Position numbers and translations under genes: made by a program
Part shown: positions 33,420-41,953 of the stretch, piece after piece
Numbering within the stretch: position 1 is the first letter of the stretch
How the letters are laid out: each line of letters begins with the position of its first letter
NCBI RefSeq assembly: GCF_014483895.1
Contig: NZ_CP059987.1
Location: 1,860,001-1,924,000, forward strand
Source of the DNA: Protaetiibacter sp. SSC-01
GTDB taxonomy: Bacteria > Actinomycetota > Actinomycetes > Actinomycetales > Microbacteriaceae
Reading direction: 5' to 3'
Length of the DNA stretch: 64,000 bases
The notes under the pieces: model-generated
Told to the model about the DNA's origin: nothing
The model's input: only the letters and a program-made list of their open reading frames with translations
The model's database searches: none

Positions 33420-35294
33420 TCAGCCCTCGGCGAGCACGATGACACGGTCGTCGGACGCGAAGGTGCGGCGCTCGTCCTTCCGCGGGTTGACGACGACCCC
33501 GTAGTCCGCGGAGCTGCGGTGCCGGTCGGCGCCCACGCGGTAGCCGATCGCCGTCTCGCCGAGCCGGGCGGCCGCCTCGACGACCGTCGCGAAGTCGCTC
33601 TCGGCACCCGCACGGATGTAGCGGGACGCCGGTCGGAGGTAGATCTCGCTCCCCTCGGCCGTGAACAGCTCGTCCAGCACGGCCGCCAGTCGTCTGTTCT
33701 CGCTCAGCTGCGTGAGCGTGAGCGCGACGAGCTTGTCGGAGACGATGAAATCGTCGGCGTCGGTCACCTCCGCGAGCTCGCGATTGCGATCATCGAGCAT
33801 CTCGCTCACGACGTTGAGATCCACACCGGCGCGCTCGGCGATGTCGCGGAGGTGCAGGAGCGTGATGAGGGTACGGGCGTCCGCCTGCTGAATGGGCAGC
33901 CGGGTGTCGGCGACGACCACGGTGTGATCCACGCGAGCCACGTCGAGCCCGTCGAGCAGGCGCCGGCTGGTCGGGTCACCGCGGTGGAATCGCACCTCGA
34001 GGTTCGCGAGCTCGGGGAACTCGACGCCCTCGATGTCGGCCACGATGTCCGCGCTCGAACCCGGCGCGACGTAGCCGTCGAGCTCGCCGAGCATGAACGG
34101 GAGCGCGCCGCTGTAGCCGAGGAAGAGCGTGCGCTCGGGCGCGACGGGCACGTCCACCGGATCCGCGATGGCGGCCTCCTCGAATGCGATCGCGGGAGCG
34201 ACGCGCACGGAGGACTCGTCCTCCGCGATGACGATGAGCTCGTCCCCCGCTGCGACGCGGGTCTCGGCCGGCGGGTTGAGCGTGCTCGAGCCGTTCGCGA
34301 CGACACCGATGACCGTCGAGTCGAGGAACGACATCCGCGCCTCGTGGAAGGTGCGGCCCGCGAGCTCCGGCACGGCGACCATGTAGATCTCGCCGCCGTC
34401 GAAGCCGAGCAGCTCCGAGTAGACGACCGAGAGGCCCGATTGACGGGAGGTCTGAACCGCGATGCGACTGATGAGCTCGTTGGCGGGCACCCATTCGACC
34501 TCGTCGCGACCCACGAGGCGCGCGACATCGAGGTTCGCGGGGTCCTTGAGCTCCGCGACGACGTGGTAGCGGTCTCCCTCCGGCCGGTTCTGGTCGCCGA
34601 GAAGGGCGAGCGCCGACTTGACGACCGCAGCATCCGACCCGTCGCTCTCGGAGGGGGCGAGCAGCACGATGCTGCGCGCCCCGTGCGGGCTGCCGAGGCG
34701 CAGATCGCCGGGCGTCATGGGGTCGCCCGAGCGGCAGATCACGCGGGTCTTGCCCGTGTCGCCGACGGCGTCGCGGATCGCCTCCTCCATCTCGACCTTG
34801 TCGCGGTCGGCGAGGATGACGACGGCGCTGCGCCCGCGCGACTCGTTGGCGATCGCGAGCTGCGCGACGATCGTGAAGACCTTGTCGTTCCAGCCGACGA
34901 TGAGCGTGTGATCCTTCTCGATGACTCGCGAGCGGCCTTTGCGCAGCTCCGCGACCTTCGCGTCGAAGCCGCCCGACACGATGCCGATGAGGCTCGCGAC
35001 GATCACGAGGCCGCCGAGGGTCACGACGAGCATCGCGATGCGGAAGCCCCACCCCGTGTCGCCGCCCATGGTGCCCGGGTCGAGCGTGCGCATGAGGTTG
35101 CCCCAGAAGATGTCGAGGAAGTCACCCTCGGGCTCGTCGGCGGGATGCAGCGGCAGCGCCCACACGATGACCGCGACGACGGTGACGAAGACGAAGGACA
35201 CCGCGGCGAGCAGGCCGATGAGGGCGATCGTGCCCGCGGACATCCAGGTGTCGAAGCGGTAGCGGAGGCGCTCCGCGCGCGTGGGCTCGGTCAT
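33420..35294 (-). CDS. CASTOR/POLLUX-like ion channel
   Basis: The 624-residue protein has two to three N-terminal hydrophobic segments (about residues 20-125) with the pore-like stretch GNLMRTLDPGTMGGDTGWGFRIAMLVV, then two RCK/TrkA-N-like cytosolic modules (beginning HTLIVGWNDKVFTIVAQLAIAN and the later LFLGYSGALPFMLGELDGY). This is the organisation of the CASTOR/POLLUX channel family, known from plant nuclear channels and found in actinobacteria. Ion selectivity and physiological role in bacteria are unclear; the RCK-like domains suggest gating by a ligand. It is the upstream member of a possible three-gene unit. Confidence 0.87.
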   Translation of the reverse strand: MTEPTRAERLRYRFDTWMSAGTIALIGLLAAVSFVFVTVVAVIVWALPLHPADEPEGDFLDIFWGNLMRTLDPGTMGGDTGWGFRIAMLVVTLGGLVIVASLIGIVSGGFDAKVAELRKGRSRVIEKDHTLIVGWNDKVFTIVAQLAIANESRGRSAVVILADRDKVEMEEAIRDAVGDTGKTRVICRSGDPMTPGDLRLGSPHGARSIVLLAPSESDGSDAAVVKSALALLGDQNRPEGDRYHVVAELKDPANLDVARLVGRDEVEWVPANELISRIAVQTSRQSGLSVVYSELLGFDGGEIYMVAVPELAGRTFHEARMSFLDSTVIGVVANGSSTLNPPAETRVAAGDELIVIAEDESSVRVAPAIAFEEAAIADPVDVPVAPERTLFLGYSGALPFMLGELDGYVAPGSSADIVADIEGVEFPELANLEVRFHRGDPTSRRLLDGLDVARVDHTVVVADTRLPIQQADARTLITLLHLRDIAERAGVDLNVVSEMLDDRNRELAEVTDADDFIVSDKLVALTLTQLSENRRLAAVLDELFTAEGSEIYLRPASRYIRAGAESDFATVVEAAARLGETAIGYRVGADRHRSSADYGVVVNPRKDERRTFASDDRVIVLAEG

Positions 35295-35355
35295 GTGGTG
35301 GTCCCCTCGGGCGGTCGGGATGAGGGGAAGACTAGCGCCCTGCGGGAATGACGAA

Positions 35356-35379
35356 GGCCGCCACCCGCAGGTGACGGCC
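35356..35379 (-). terminator. rpsO terminator hairpin
   Basis: On the minus strand GGCCGTCACC and GGTGGCGGCC (35370-35379 and 35356-35365) form a 10-bp stem with a tight 4-base loop and one mismatch. It is about 90 bp after the rpsO stop and 60 bp before the start of the channel gene. The following bases (TTCGTCATTCC) are moderately T-rich. This is the best terminator candidate for rpsO. Confidence 0.65.
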
Positions 35380-35409
35380 TCCGCAAGAAGTTCGCGTTGT
35401 CAGCGACGA

Positions 35410-35456
35410 GATTGCTCGGCACGGCCGAGCAATCCGAAAAGGCTCTGCCCTTTCGG
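35410..35456 (-). other. two further hairpins in the rpsO 3' region
   Basis: GATTGCTCGG (35410-35419) and CCGAGCAATC (35425-35434) form a perfect 10-bp stem with a 5-base loop, and CCGAAAAGG/CCCTTTCGG (35434-35456) forms a second stem directly adjacent, only 10 bp after the rpsO stop. With the 35356 terminator this gives three stems in a row. They may protect the 3' end of the message or be RNA-processing sites. Confidence 0.5.
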
Positions 35457-35465
35457 GGACTTCGC

Positions 35466-35735
35466 CTATCGGCGCAGTCCGAGACGCTCGATCAGCGAGC
35501 GGTAACGCTCGATGTCGACGTCCTGGAGGTAGCCGAGCAGCCGGCGACGCTGGCCCACGAGGAGCAGCAGACCACGACGCGAGTGGTGGTCGTGCTTGTG
35601 CTCCTTGAGGTGCTCGGTGAGGTCCTTGATCCGCTTGGTGAGGATCGCGACCTGCACCTCGGGGGATCCGGTGTCTCCGGGGTGGGTGGCGTACTCGTCG
35701 ATGATCGCCTTCTTGACGTCTGCATCCAGTGCCAT
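35466..35735 (-). CDS. rpsO: 30S ribosomal protein S15
   Basis: The 89-residue protein has the usual S15 length and the motif [40 protein letters not shown], with the C-terminal [27 protein letters not shown]. It binds 16S rRNA and organises the central domain of the small subunit. Here it is separated from pnp by about 10 kb, unlike the adjacent pair in many bacteria. The initiation region has only a weak ribosome-binding site (AGGGG, rather distant). Confidence 0.97.
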   Translation of the reverse strand: MALDADVKKAIIDEYATHPGDTGSPEVQVAILTKRIKDLTEHLKEHKHDHHSRRGLLLLVGQRRRLLGYLQDVDIERYRSLIERLGLRR

Positions 35736-35858
35736 AGAGGGATCCCCTTTCTCTCGTTGCGCGGTGCACCCCGCCCGATGCGGGGGCTCTCTCGATCCGC
35801 GGCCGTTTGACGGCAACCTGCCAAGACTACCAGACAGGGCGCGCGACGGATGCGGCCG

Positions 35859-36365
35859 TCACTCGAGCGCGAGCACGAGCGTGAGCAGGAACGACAGCAC
35901 GACGAGCACCGCGAACGTCGCCGACACGATGATGCCCGCGAGCGCCCACCCGCGTCTGCGCAGCATCCCGTCGGCGGTCTCGCGGATGCCTCGCACACCG
36001 AAGCGGATCGACGCGGCCGCGAGCCCCCACACCACGAGGAGCTTGATCCCCTCGAGCGCGAGCGCCGCCTCCATGAGGCGCGTGGCGTCGGCGACGAGCA
36101 TGACGACGCCGAGCGTGAGGGCGCCGATGACGGCGTTCGCGACGACGAGCAGCAGGGCGAGCTGCAGGCTGCGGGTGGCGGCGAGCCCGGCTGGTCGACG
36201 CCCGGCCGTCGCGATCACGACGCGCGAGCCGCAGCGCCCGCAGAACGGCTGCTCGGCGGATGCTGCGGCACCGCACGCGGGGCACGCCAGCCCCCTGCGC
36301 ACGCGCTCGATCGTCGCGCCGAAGGGGGCGAGCGTCGAGGGGGCGGCGACCGTCATGACCCCCAT
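35859..36365 (-). CDS. zinc-ribbon membrane protein of unknown function
   Basis: The 168-residue protein has an N-terminal zinc ribbon (CPACG near residue 28 and FCGRCG near residue 41, two CxxC knuckles) and three hydrophobic helices (about residues 66-90, 98-115 and 140-165). Such proteins are frequent in actinobacteria and have no known activity. Two starts are possible: ATG at 36365 or ATG 9 bases later at 36356; neither has a clear ribosome-binding site. A perfect palindrome covers this region. Confidence 0.75.
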   Translation of the reverse strand: MGVMTVAAPSTLAPFGATIERVRRGLACPACGAAASAEQPFCGRCGSRVVIATAGRRPAGLAATRSLQLALLLVVANAVIGALTLGVVMLVADATRLMEAALALEGIKLLVVWGLAAASIRFGVRGIRETADGMLRRRGWALAGIIVSATFAVLVVLSFLLTLVLALE

Positions 36366-36374
36366 TGTGGGGGT
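36358..36374. promoter_or_regulatory. perfect palindrome over the zinc-ribbon gene start
   Basis: ACCCCCA (36358-36364) and TGGGGGT (36368-36374) flank TTG. The element overlaps the start of the zinc-ribbon gene and lies about 100 bp upstream of the divergent MarP-like protease gene. It may be an operator for either gene or a hairpin hiding the start codon of the zinc-ribbon gene. Only the symmetry is seen. Confidence 0.35.
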
Positions 36375-36470
36375 ACGCTCTCGGGTGCGGCAAGCGGGCG
36401 CCCACGACCCTCAGGAGACTGGGAGGATGCGCGCGGCGCGGCGCGCTCGACCCCCTGGGAGACTGGACAC

Positions 36471-37670
36471 GTGATCGCCGCGCGCCTGCTCGACCTGCTG
36501 CTCGTGCTCGTGCTGTGCGTGTATCTCGGCGAGGGCTGGCGCAACGGGATCGTGCGCAGCGTCAGCGCCATCCTGGGCGTCGCCGCGGGCGGCGTCGCGG
36601 CGTTCTTCGCGATGCCGATCGTCGCGGCGGCGATCCCCTCCCCCGAGTGGCGCCTCACCGTCTCGGTCGCCCTCGGCGTGCTCCTGCTCATCGGCGGCCA
36701 CCTGCTCGGCGTCGCGATCGGGCGCTCGATCGAGGGCCGCCGCCCCGACGACCGGAGGCGGAGCACCGACCTCACGACCGCGGAGCGGCTGCTCGGTGCC
36801 GTCGCGAACGTCGTCGCCTCGGCGCTCGTCATCACGCTCGTGGCCGGCAGCGTCGCCCAGCTCGGCGTGCCCGTGCTCTCGCAGGCGGTCAACCGCTCCG
36901 TCGTCATCGGCACGATCGACCGGATCACACCCGGCCCCGTGGCCGAGGGGCTCGCGCGCGTGCGCTCGGCGATCTTCGAGCAGGGGCTCCCGACGATCGA
37001 CGACGCCCTCGGCGGGATCGCGGCGAGCCAGGATCCGCCGGATGTCGACACGGCATCCGACCCCCTCGCGGCGGCCGCGCGATCGGTCGCCCGCATCAAC
37101 GGCACGGCGTTCGCGTGCGGCCAGAACCAGACCGGCAGCGGGTTCGTCGTGGCACCGGAGCGGGTCGTCACGAACGCTCACGTCGTCGCGGGGGTCGTGC
37201 AGCCCATCGTCGAGCTGCCCGACGGGCAGACCCTCGACGCACGCGTCGTGTGGTTCGACCCCGAGGGCGACATCGCGATCCTCGCCGTCGACGGCCTCGA
37301 CGCGGCGCCGCTCGAGCTCGCCGACCCCGCGATCGGCGACGACGCCGTCGTCGACGGCTACCCGCACGGCGGCCCGTTCACCTCGAAGCCCGCGAAGGTG
37401 CTCGCGATCTCGAACGAGCGCGTCGCCGACATCTACGGCGACGGCTGGAGCACGCGCGAGGTCGCGACGGTCGCTGCGGAGGTGCAGCCCGGCAACTCGG
37501 GCGGCCCGCTCATCACGCTCGACGGTCGTGTCGCGGGGGTCGTGTTCGCCCGCAACGCCGAGCACGCGAACCTCGGCTACGCCACGACCGTCGGGCAGCT
37601 CTCCGAGCTGTTCGCGGGCGCGGGTGAGCTCACCGCGCCGGTCGAGCCGGGCAGCTGCGTCGCCGGCTGA
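36471..37670 (+). CDS. MarP-like membrane serine protease (CvpA + trypsin domains)
   Basis: The 399-residue protein has four N-terminal CvpA/colicin V-like helices (residues 1-140), then a trypsin-like protease outside the membrane. The catalytic triad is visible: His in TNAHVVAG (about 232), Asp in DPEGDIAIL (about 266), Ser in QPGNSGGPL (about 343). The architecture is that of mycobacterial MarP (Rv3671c), an acid and oxidative stress protease. The GTG start follows GGGAGA. Two cysteines flank the protease (FACGQ and GSCVAG), possibly the structural disulfide of that family. Confidence 0.9.
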   Translation: MIAARLLDLLLVLVLCVYLGEGWRNGIVRSVSAILGVAAGGVAAFFAMPIVAAAIPSPEWRLTVSVALGVLLLIGGHLLGVAIGRSIEGRRPDDRRRSTDLTTAERLLGAVANVVASALVITLVAGSVAQLGVPVLSQAVNRSVVIGTIDRITPGPVAEGLARVRSAIFEQGLPTIDDALGGIAASQDPPDVDTASDPLAAAARSVARINGTAFACGQNQTGSGFVVAPERVVTNAHVVAGVVQPIVELPDGQTLDARVVWFDPEGDIAILAVDGLDAAPLELADPAIGDDAVVDGYPHGGPFTSKPAKVLAISNERVADIYGDGWSTREVATVAAEVQPGNSGGPLITLDGRVAGVVFARNAEHANLGYATTVGQLSELFAGAGELTAPVEPGSCVAG

Positions 37671-37674
37671 GCCC

Positions 37675-38040
37675 TCAGGACCCCTCGGGACGCTTCATGT
37701 ACCACTCGACGAAGCTGCGCGCGCGGCCGTCGGCGTCGAGCTCGATGAGCCACAGATTGTCGTAGAGCCTGCCCTCGCGGTAGTCGACGCGCAGCTGCAC
37801 GACGCCGAGGTCGCCGTCGACGGCGATGACGCGGCTCTCGTAGGTGGTGTCGCCGGGCTGGTCGGCCGCCTCGATCCACTTCGCGACGATGTCGTCGTGG
37901 CCCCGCCACGGCGCATCCGAGGGGCCTGTGCGGTACTCGGCGTCGGGGGTGAAGAGCGAGCGGATGTCGTCGGGGTCGTTCGACTCCCACGCGACCCGGT
38001 AGCGGCTGACCCAGTTCTCGATGCTCGTGCGATCGGTCAT
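37675..38040 (-). CDS. SnoaL-like (nuclear transport factor 2 fold) protein
   Basis: The 121-residue protein has the NTF2/SnoaL cone fold pattern: WVSRYRVAWESNDPDDIRSLFTPDAEYRTGP, then GHDDIVAKWIEAADQPGDTTYESRVIAVDGDLGVVQLRVDYR, and LIELDADGRARSFVEWYMKR. Family members are small isomerases, hydrolases or ligand-binding proteins. No function can be assigned. It converges on the MarP-like gene, 4 bp apart. Confidence 0.87.
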   Translation of the reverse strand: MTDRTSIENWVSRYRVAWESNDPDDIRSLFTPDAEYRTGPSDAPWRGHDDIVAKWIEAADQPGDTTYESRVIAVDGDLGVVQLRVDYREGRLYDNLWLIELDADGRARSFVEWYMKRPEGS

Positions 38041-38117
38041 GGCACAGGTCTACCCCGCGCCGCCGACACGGAGGGTTGACGACACGGGGTGACCGGGTGC
38101 ACCCTGGAATCAGTTCA

Positions 38118-38168
38118 ACTCATCGCCCAGCAGAGCCGGAGTCATCGACCCGCCACTGGGCGATGAGT
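38118..38168. repeat. 13-bp perfect inverted repeat in an intergenic gap
   Basis: ACTCATCGCCCAG (38118-38130) and CTGGGCGATGAGT (38156-38168) are perfect complements separated by 25 bases. They fall between the PrsW-like gene end (38172) and the SnoaL-like gene start (38040), both on the minus strand. The arrangement may serve as a terminator for the former, but there is no T-run and the loop is long. Confidence 0.55.
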
Positions 38169-38171
38169 CTT

Positions 38172-39383
38172 TCAGCGGGGCGTCGCCGCCTGGAGCGCCT
38201 GCCTCGACGACGTGAGCTTCATCAGCAGCTCGTGCTCGTCGCGCTGCGCGCCGATGCGGTCGCGGCCCGTGATGATGCGCTGCCGAGTGAAGGCGAGGGT
38301 CGTCGAGTCGCGGATGTACGCCTTCATGAGCGGCGCGACGCCGTGCGCGCGCGCCCACGTCATCGCCTGCTTGCGGCCCGCGCCCGTGCCGAGCGTGCCC
38401 ACCTCGGCATGGCTCAGCCATCCGGCATTCGCGTACTCCGCGAGCCGCTCCTGCGTGAGCTTCGCCTCCCGCTTGCGCAGCTGCACCACGAGCACGATCG
38501 ACGCGGCGAAGAGCGGAACCTGCAGCACGAGGTAGAGCAGGAACCAGCCGCCGAGGCCGAGGTACGAGGTGCCGTTCCACAGTGCGTGGAGGCCCATCGC
38601 GGGCAGGAGGCCCACGAAGAAGCCGCCGATGCCGCCCGCGATCGACTTGCGGCCCCACAGGCCGATGAAGAGGCCCGTCATGGCCGTGAACATCGCGTGC
38701 GCGAAGGGAGACATGATGCCGCGGACGAAGAAGGTGAGAAGCGTGTCGACCGAGAGGAGACCCGAGTAGGCCATCGCCTGCGAGAAGTACAGGATGTTCT
38801 CGGTGAAGGCGAAGCCGCCCGCGACGACCGCTGCGTAGACGATGCCGTCGACCGGGCCGTCGAAGTACTTGCGCGCGATGAGGAAGATGAGCAGCACGCC
38901 GAACCCCTTGGCGGCCTCCTCGACGACGGGCGCCTGCACGACCGTGCCGAGCACGTCGAGCGCGTCCGCGTCGATGCCCGCCGCGTAGCTCGTGAGCTGG
39001 ATGCCGATGTCGACGATGAGCGCGATCGCGACCGACATGACGGCGCCCCACAGGAAGCCGAACACGAGCAGGCCGCGCGGCTCCGGCTCCCAGCGGTCGA
39101 TCCACCAGACCCCGAGCAGGACGATCACCAGGGGGATGATCGCGAGCACGCCGCCGAGGAGGAGCAGCACGGGACCGAGGGCGAGGAACAGGTACGCGAG
39201 GAGCGCGAGGCCGAAGACCCCGACGACGATGAAGCCCGCGATCGCCCAGCCGAAGAGCGCATGGCGGGGCTTGGCGGGCTGCTGGAACGTCGGGACGGGC
39301 GGGGTCTGCGCCTGGGCCTGCACCTCGGCGGGTGCTGCCTCCGGCTGTCGGGCGGAGGGGTTCGTGGTGGGTTCGAAGGACAT
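38172..39383 (-). CDS. PrsW family intramembrane metalloprotease
   Basis: The 403-residue protein has a Pro/Gln/Ala-rich N-terminus (about 40 residues) and at least eight transmembrane helices. The PrsW metal-site motifs are present: APVVEEAAK (EE-type, near residue 155), FTENILYF, HAMFTAMTG and LPAMGLHALWN. PrsW in Bacillus cleaves an anti-sigma factor; here the target is unknown, and no anti-sigma gene is adjacent. The C-terminal 90 residues are cytosolic and basic. The ATG at 39383 is preferred over GTG at 39392 because AGGGTG lies at a suitable distance. Confidence 0.9.
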   Translation of the reverse strand: MSFEPTTNPSARQPEAAPAEVQAQAQTPPVPTFQQPAKPRHALFGWAIAGFIVVGVFGLALLAYLFLALGPVLLLLGGVLAIIPLVIVLLGVWWIDRWEPEPRGLLVFGFLWGAVMSVAIALIVDIGIQLTSYAAGIDADALDVLGTVVQAPVVEEAAKGFGVLLIFLIARKYFDGPVDGIVYAAVVAGGFAFTENILYFSQAMAYSGLLSVDTLLTFFVRGIMSPFAHAMFTAMTGLFIGLWGRKSIAGGIGGFFVGLLPAMGLHALWNGTSYLGLGGWFLLYLVLQVPLFAASIVLVVQLRKREAKLTQERLAEYANAGWLSHAEVGTLGTGAGRKQAMTWARAHGVAPLMKAYIRDSTTLAFTRQRIITGRDRIGAQRDEHELLMKLTSSRQALQAATPR

Positions 39384-39437
39384 AGCCGTCACCCTACAGA
39401 GGCGACGGCCCGTACCCCGGGAACCGCTCGCGCGGGG

Positions 39438-40223
39438 CTACTTCTGCTGCTCGCGCAGGATCGCGAGGGCGCGGCTCACGCGGTCGCGCAGGCCGGGCAC
39501 GTTCTTGCGCTGCGGGATGCGGGCCCGCTCGAGCAGGGCGACCACCTCGGCGCGCTGGGAGGCGCGCACGGCGTCGATGGCCTCCTGGCGCACGACGGCG
39601 GCGCGAACGGCCACGATGAAGGCGGCGACGCTGAGCGCGGCTGCGACGATCGCGCCGACAGCGAGACCGACGATCCCGTCGGCGAACGCGGCGATCGCCG
39701 CGGCGACGCCGAGGCCGAGCACCGCGAGCAGCGCGACGAGCCGCAGCGTCGGGGCTGCGGCCGAGCGGCGCGCGAGCAGGCGGTCGGCGTCGGCGAGGCG
39801 GTTGTCGAACGACTCGAGCTCCTCGGGCGTGAGCTGCAGCACCGCGCGGTCGCGCAGGTCTCGGCGGATGCGGGCGTAGGTCGGGCGGTCGCGCCGCACG
39901 ACGGCGAGCACCGCGAGCAGGCCGATGCCGAACGCGAGCACCGCGACGGCGACGAGGATGAGGAACGCCGCCACCGGGCGGTGCTCGTCGAGGAGGAGGC
40001 GCGCGGCGACGTCGACGCCGAAGGTCAGCAGCACCGCCGTGACGGCGGCGACCGCCATCGTCCAGGTGAGCTCGCGGACGGTGTTGCGCGTGATGACCTC
40101 GGGGTCGTCGGTGTCGCGCACACGGCGCGCGTCGATGAAGCCCGTGATCGCGTCGCCCACCTGGAGGGCGACGATCGACGACTGCAGCAGCAGCGCGACG
40201 ACGAGCAGCGGCACGAGATCCAC
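39438..40223 (-). CDS. multi-helix membrane protein of unknown function
   Basis: The 261-residue protein begins with a transmembrane helix, has two more around residues 55-110, a charged cytosolic stretch (RRDRPTYARIRRDLRDRAVLQLTPEELESFDNRLADADRLLARR), two helices at about 160-205, and a C-terminal helical tail (VVALLERARIPQRKNVPGLRDRVSRALAILREQQK). Other family features are not recognised. It lies between uppS and the PrsW-like gene in the same direction, 31 and 54 bp away. Confidence 0.78.
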   Translation of the reverse strand: MDLVPLLVVALLLQSSIVALQVGDAITGFIDARRVRDTDDPEVITRNTVRELTWTMAVAAVTAVLLTFGVDVAARLLLDEHRPVAAFLILVAVAVLAFGIGLLAVLAVVRRDRPTYARIRRDLRDRAVLQLTPEELESFDNRLADADRLLARRSAAAPTLRLVALLAVLGLGVAAAIAAFADGIVGLAVGAIVAAALSVAAFIVAVRAAVVRQEAIDAVRASQRAEVVALLERARIPQRKNVPGLRDRVSRALAILREQQK

Positions 40224-40254
40224 GAAGCGACCCTAACCCAGGCCGGATGCCGCT

Positions 40255-41076
40255 CTACGACTGCGGGTCGGAGACGGGCGTCGGCGTATCGACCGCGCCG
40301 CCGAAGCGGCGGGCACGACCGCTGTAGAGCTCGATCGCGCGCCACAGGTCCTCGCGGCTGAAGTCGGGCCACAGGGTGTCGAGGAACACCATCTCGGCGT
40401 AGGCGGACTGCCACAGCAGGAAGTTGCTCGTGCGCTGCTCGCCCGAGCTGCGCACGAACAGGTCGACGTCGGGCATGTCGGGGATGTACAGGTGCCGCGC
40501 GATCGTCTTCTCGCCGATGCGCTCGGGGTTGAGCCTGCCGGCGGCGACCTCGCGCGCGATGCCGCGCACGGCATCCTGCAGCTCGGTGCGTCCGCCGTAG
40601 TTGACGCACATCGTGAGGGTGAGAGTCGAGTTGTGCGCCGTGAGCCGCTCGGCGAACTGCAGCTCGTCGATGACCGAGCGCCAGAGCTTCGGGCGGCGGC
40701 CGGCCCAGCGCACGCGCACGCCCCACTCGTTGAGCTGGTCGCGGCGACGGTGAAGCACGTCGCGGTTGAAGCCCATGAGGAAGCGCACCTCGTCGGGGCT
40801 GCGCTTCCAGTTCTCGGTCGAGAACGCGTAGACCGAGAGGTGCTTCACGCCGACCTGGATGGCGCCCGCGACGACATCGAGCAGGGCCGCCTCCCCCGCC
40901 TTGTGCCCCTCGATGCGCGTGAGGCCGCGACGGTTCGCCCAGCGGCCGTTGCCGTCCATGACGATCGCGACATGCTGCGGGACGGCGGATGCGGGCAGGT
41001 GCGGCGGGTACTTGCCGGTCCAGTCGAGCGGCACGAAGTCGACGGCGTCGGGGTGGGTCTTGCGTACCGGTGCCAC
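40255..41076 (-). CDS. uppS: isoprenyl (polyprenyl) diphosphate synthase
   Basis: The 273-residue cis-prenyltransferase makes the polyprenyl diphosphate carrier for peptidoglycan and other cell-wall glycans. Family motifs are complete: [15 protein letters not shown] (residues 38-52), [31 protein letters not shown], and the C-terminal [18 protein letters not shown] with ...[11 protein letters not shown]. Chain length (decaprenyl or undecaprenyl) is not decidable. It is 22 bp downstream of recO, the standard order in actinobacteria. Confidence 0.96.
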   Translation of the reverse strand: MAPVRKTHPDAVDFVPLDWTGKYPPHLPASAVPQHVAIVMDGNGRWANRRGLTRIEGHKAGEAALLDVVAGAIQVGVKHLSVYAFSTENWKRSPDEVRFLMGFNRDVLHRRRDQLNEWGVRVRWAGRRPKLWRSVIDELQFAERLTAHNSTLTLTMCVNYGGRTELQDAVRGIAREVAAGRLNPERIGEKTIARHLYIPDMPDVDLFVRSSGEQRTSNFLLWQSAYAEMVFLDTLWPDFSREDLWRAIELYSGRARRFGGAVDTPTPVSDPQS

Positions 41077-41098
41077 ACGTCGACCTTAGTTGTGCCGC

Positions 41099-41830
41099 CT
41101 ACGCGGTCGTGCGGTCGACGTGCTCGAGCGAGCGCAGGCCGCGCTCCAGGTGGAACTGCGTGTACGCCGCCGTGACGCCGGATGCCTGGGCGCGCGTGCG
41201 CTCGTCGGCCGCCTCCGCGGTCTCCCAGTCGCCCGCGAGCAGGGCGGCGAGCAGCTGCAGGGTCGCGGGGTCGAGCCGAGGCGCGCCGGGCGGGGCCGCG
41301 GCATCCGCGACGACGCCGCCGAGGTGCACGACGAAGGCGCTGTGCGGTCCGGGGGCGCCCGTGACGGCGCAGTCGACGAAGCTCGGAGCCCAGCCGGCGA
41401 CCGAGAGCGCGCGCAGCAGGTAGGAGTCGAGCGTGAGGCCCGCGGCGTGCTCGCCGCGGCTCAGCGAGCGCAGGGCGCCCACGAGCAGCAGGTAGTGCTG
41501 CAGACCCGCCTCGTGGTCGGTGAGGCGGTCGGCCGTCTCGACCATCGCGTTCGCCGCCGTGTAGCGCGCGTAGTCGCCCATGATGTCGCCGCCGTAGGGC
41601 CCGAGCATCTCGACTTGCTGCACGATGTCGAGGCTGCGGCCGATGTAGCACTGCACGTCGACGACCATGAACGGCTCGAGACGGGCGCCGAAACGGGAGC
41701 CCGTGCGGCGCACGCCCTTCGCGACGGCACGGATCTTGCCGTGCTGCCGGCTGAGCATCGTGACGATGCGGTCGGCCTCACCCAGCTTGTGGGTGCGCAG
41801 CACGACGGCTTCGTCACGGTAGGTGGGCAC
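41099..41830 (-). CDS. recO: DNA repair protein RecO
   Basis: The 243-residue protein has the N-terminal OB-fold region of RecO ([39 protein letters not shown]) and the helical middle and C-terminal part typical for the family. It loads RecA on SSB-coated DNA with RecF and RecR. The GTG start follows GAGGA at a proper distance. The four-cysteine zinc knuckle of some RecO proteins is not apparent. It is followed by uppS. Confidence 0.93.
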   Translation of the reverse strand: MPTYRDEAVVLRTHKLGEADRIVTMLSRQHGKIRAVAKGVRRTGSRFGARLEPFMVVDVQCYIGRSLDIVQQVEMLGPYGGDIMGDYARYTAANAMVETADRLTDHEAGLQHYLLLVGALRSLSRGEHAAGLTLDSYLLRALSVAGWAPSFVDCAVTGAPGPHSAFVVHLGGVVADAAAPPGAPRLDPATLQLLAALLAGDWETAEAADERTRAQASGVTAAYTQFHLERGLRSLEHVDRTTA

Positions 41831-41953
41831 GGTGTCCTCTCTGCGCGCCGACGTATGCGCGGCGCGCCCGTTGCGCGGCACGAGCGCGGTCGCGCCGCTC
41901 ACTGGCATTCTCCCTCGCCGGGCTGACATCCGCCCGGATGCCATGATGAGGGC

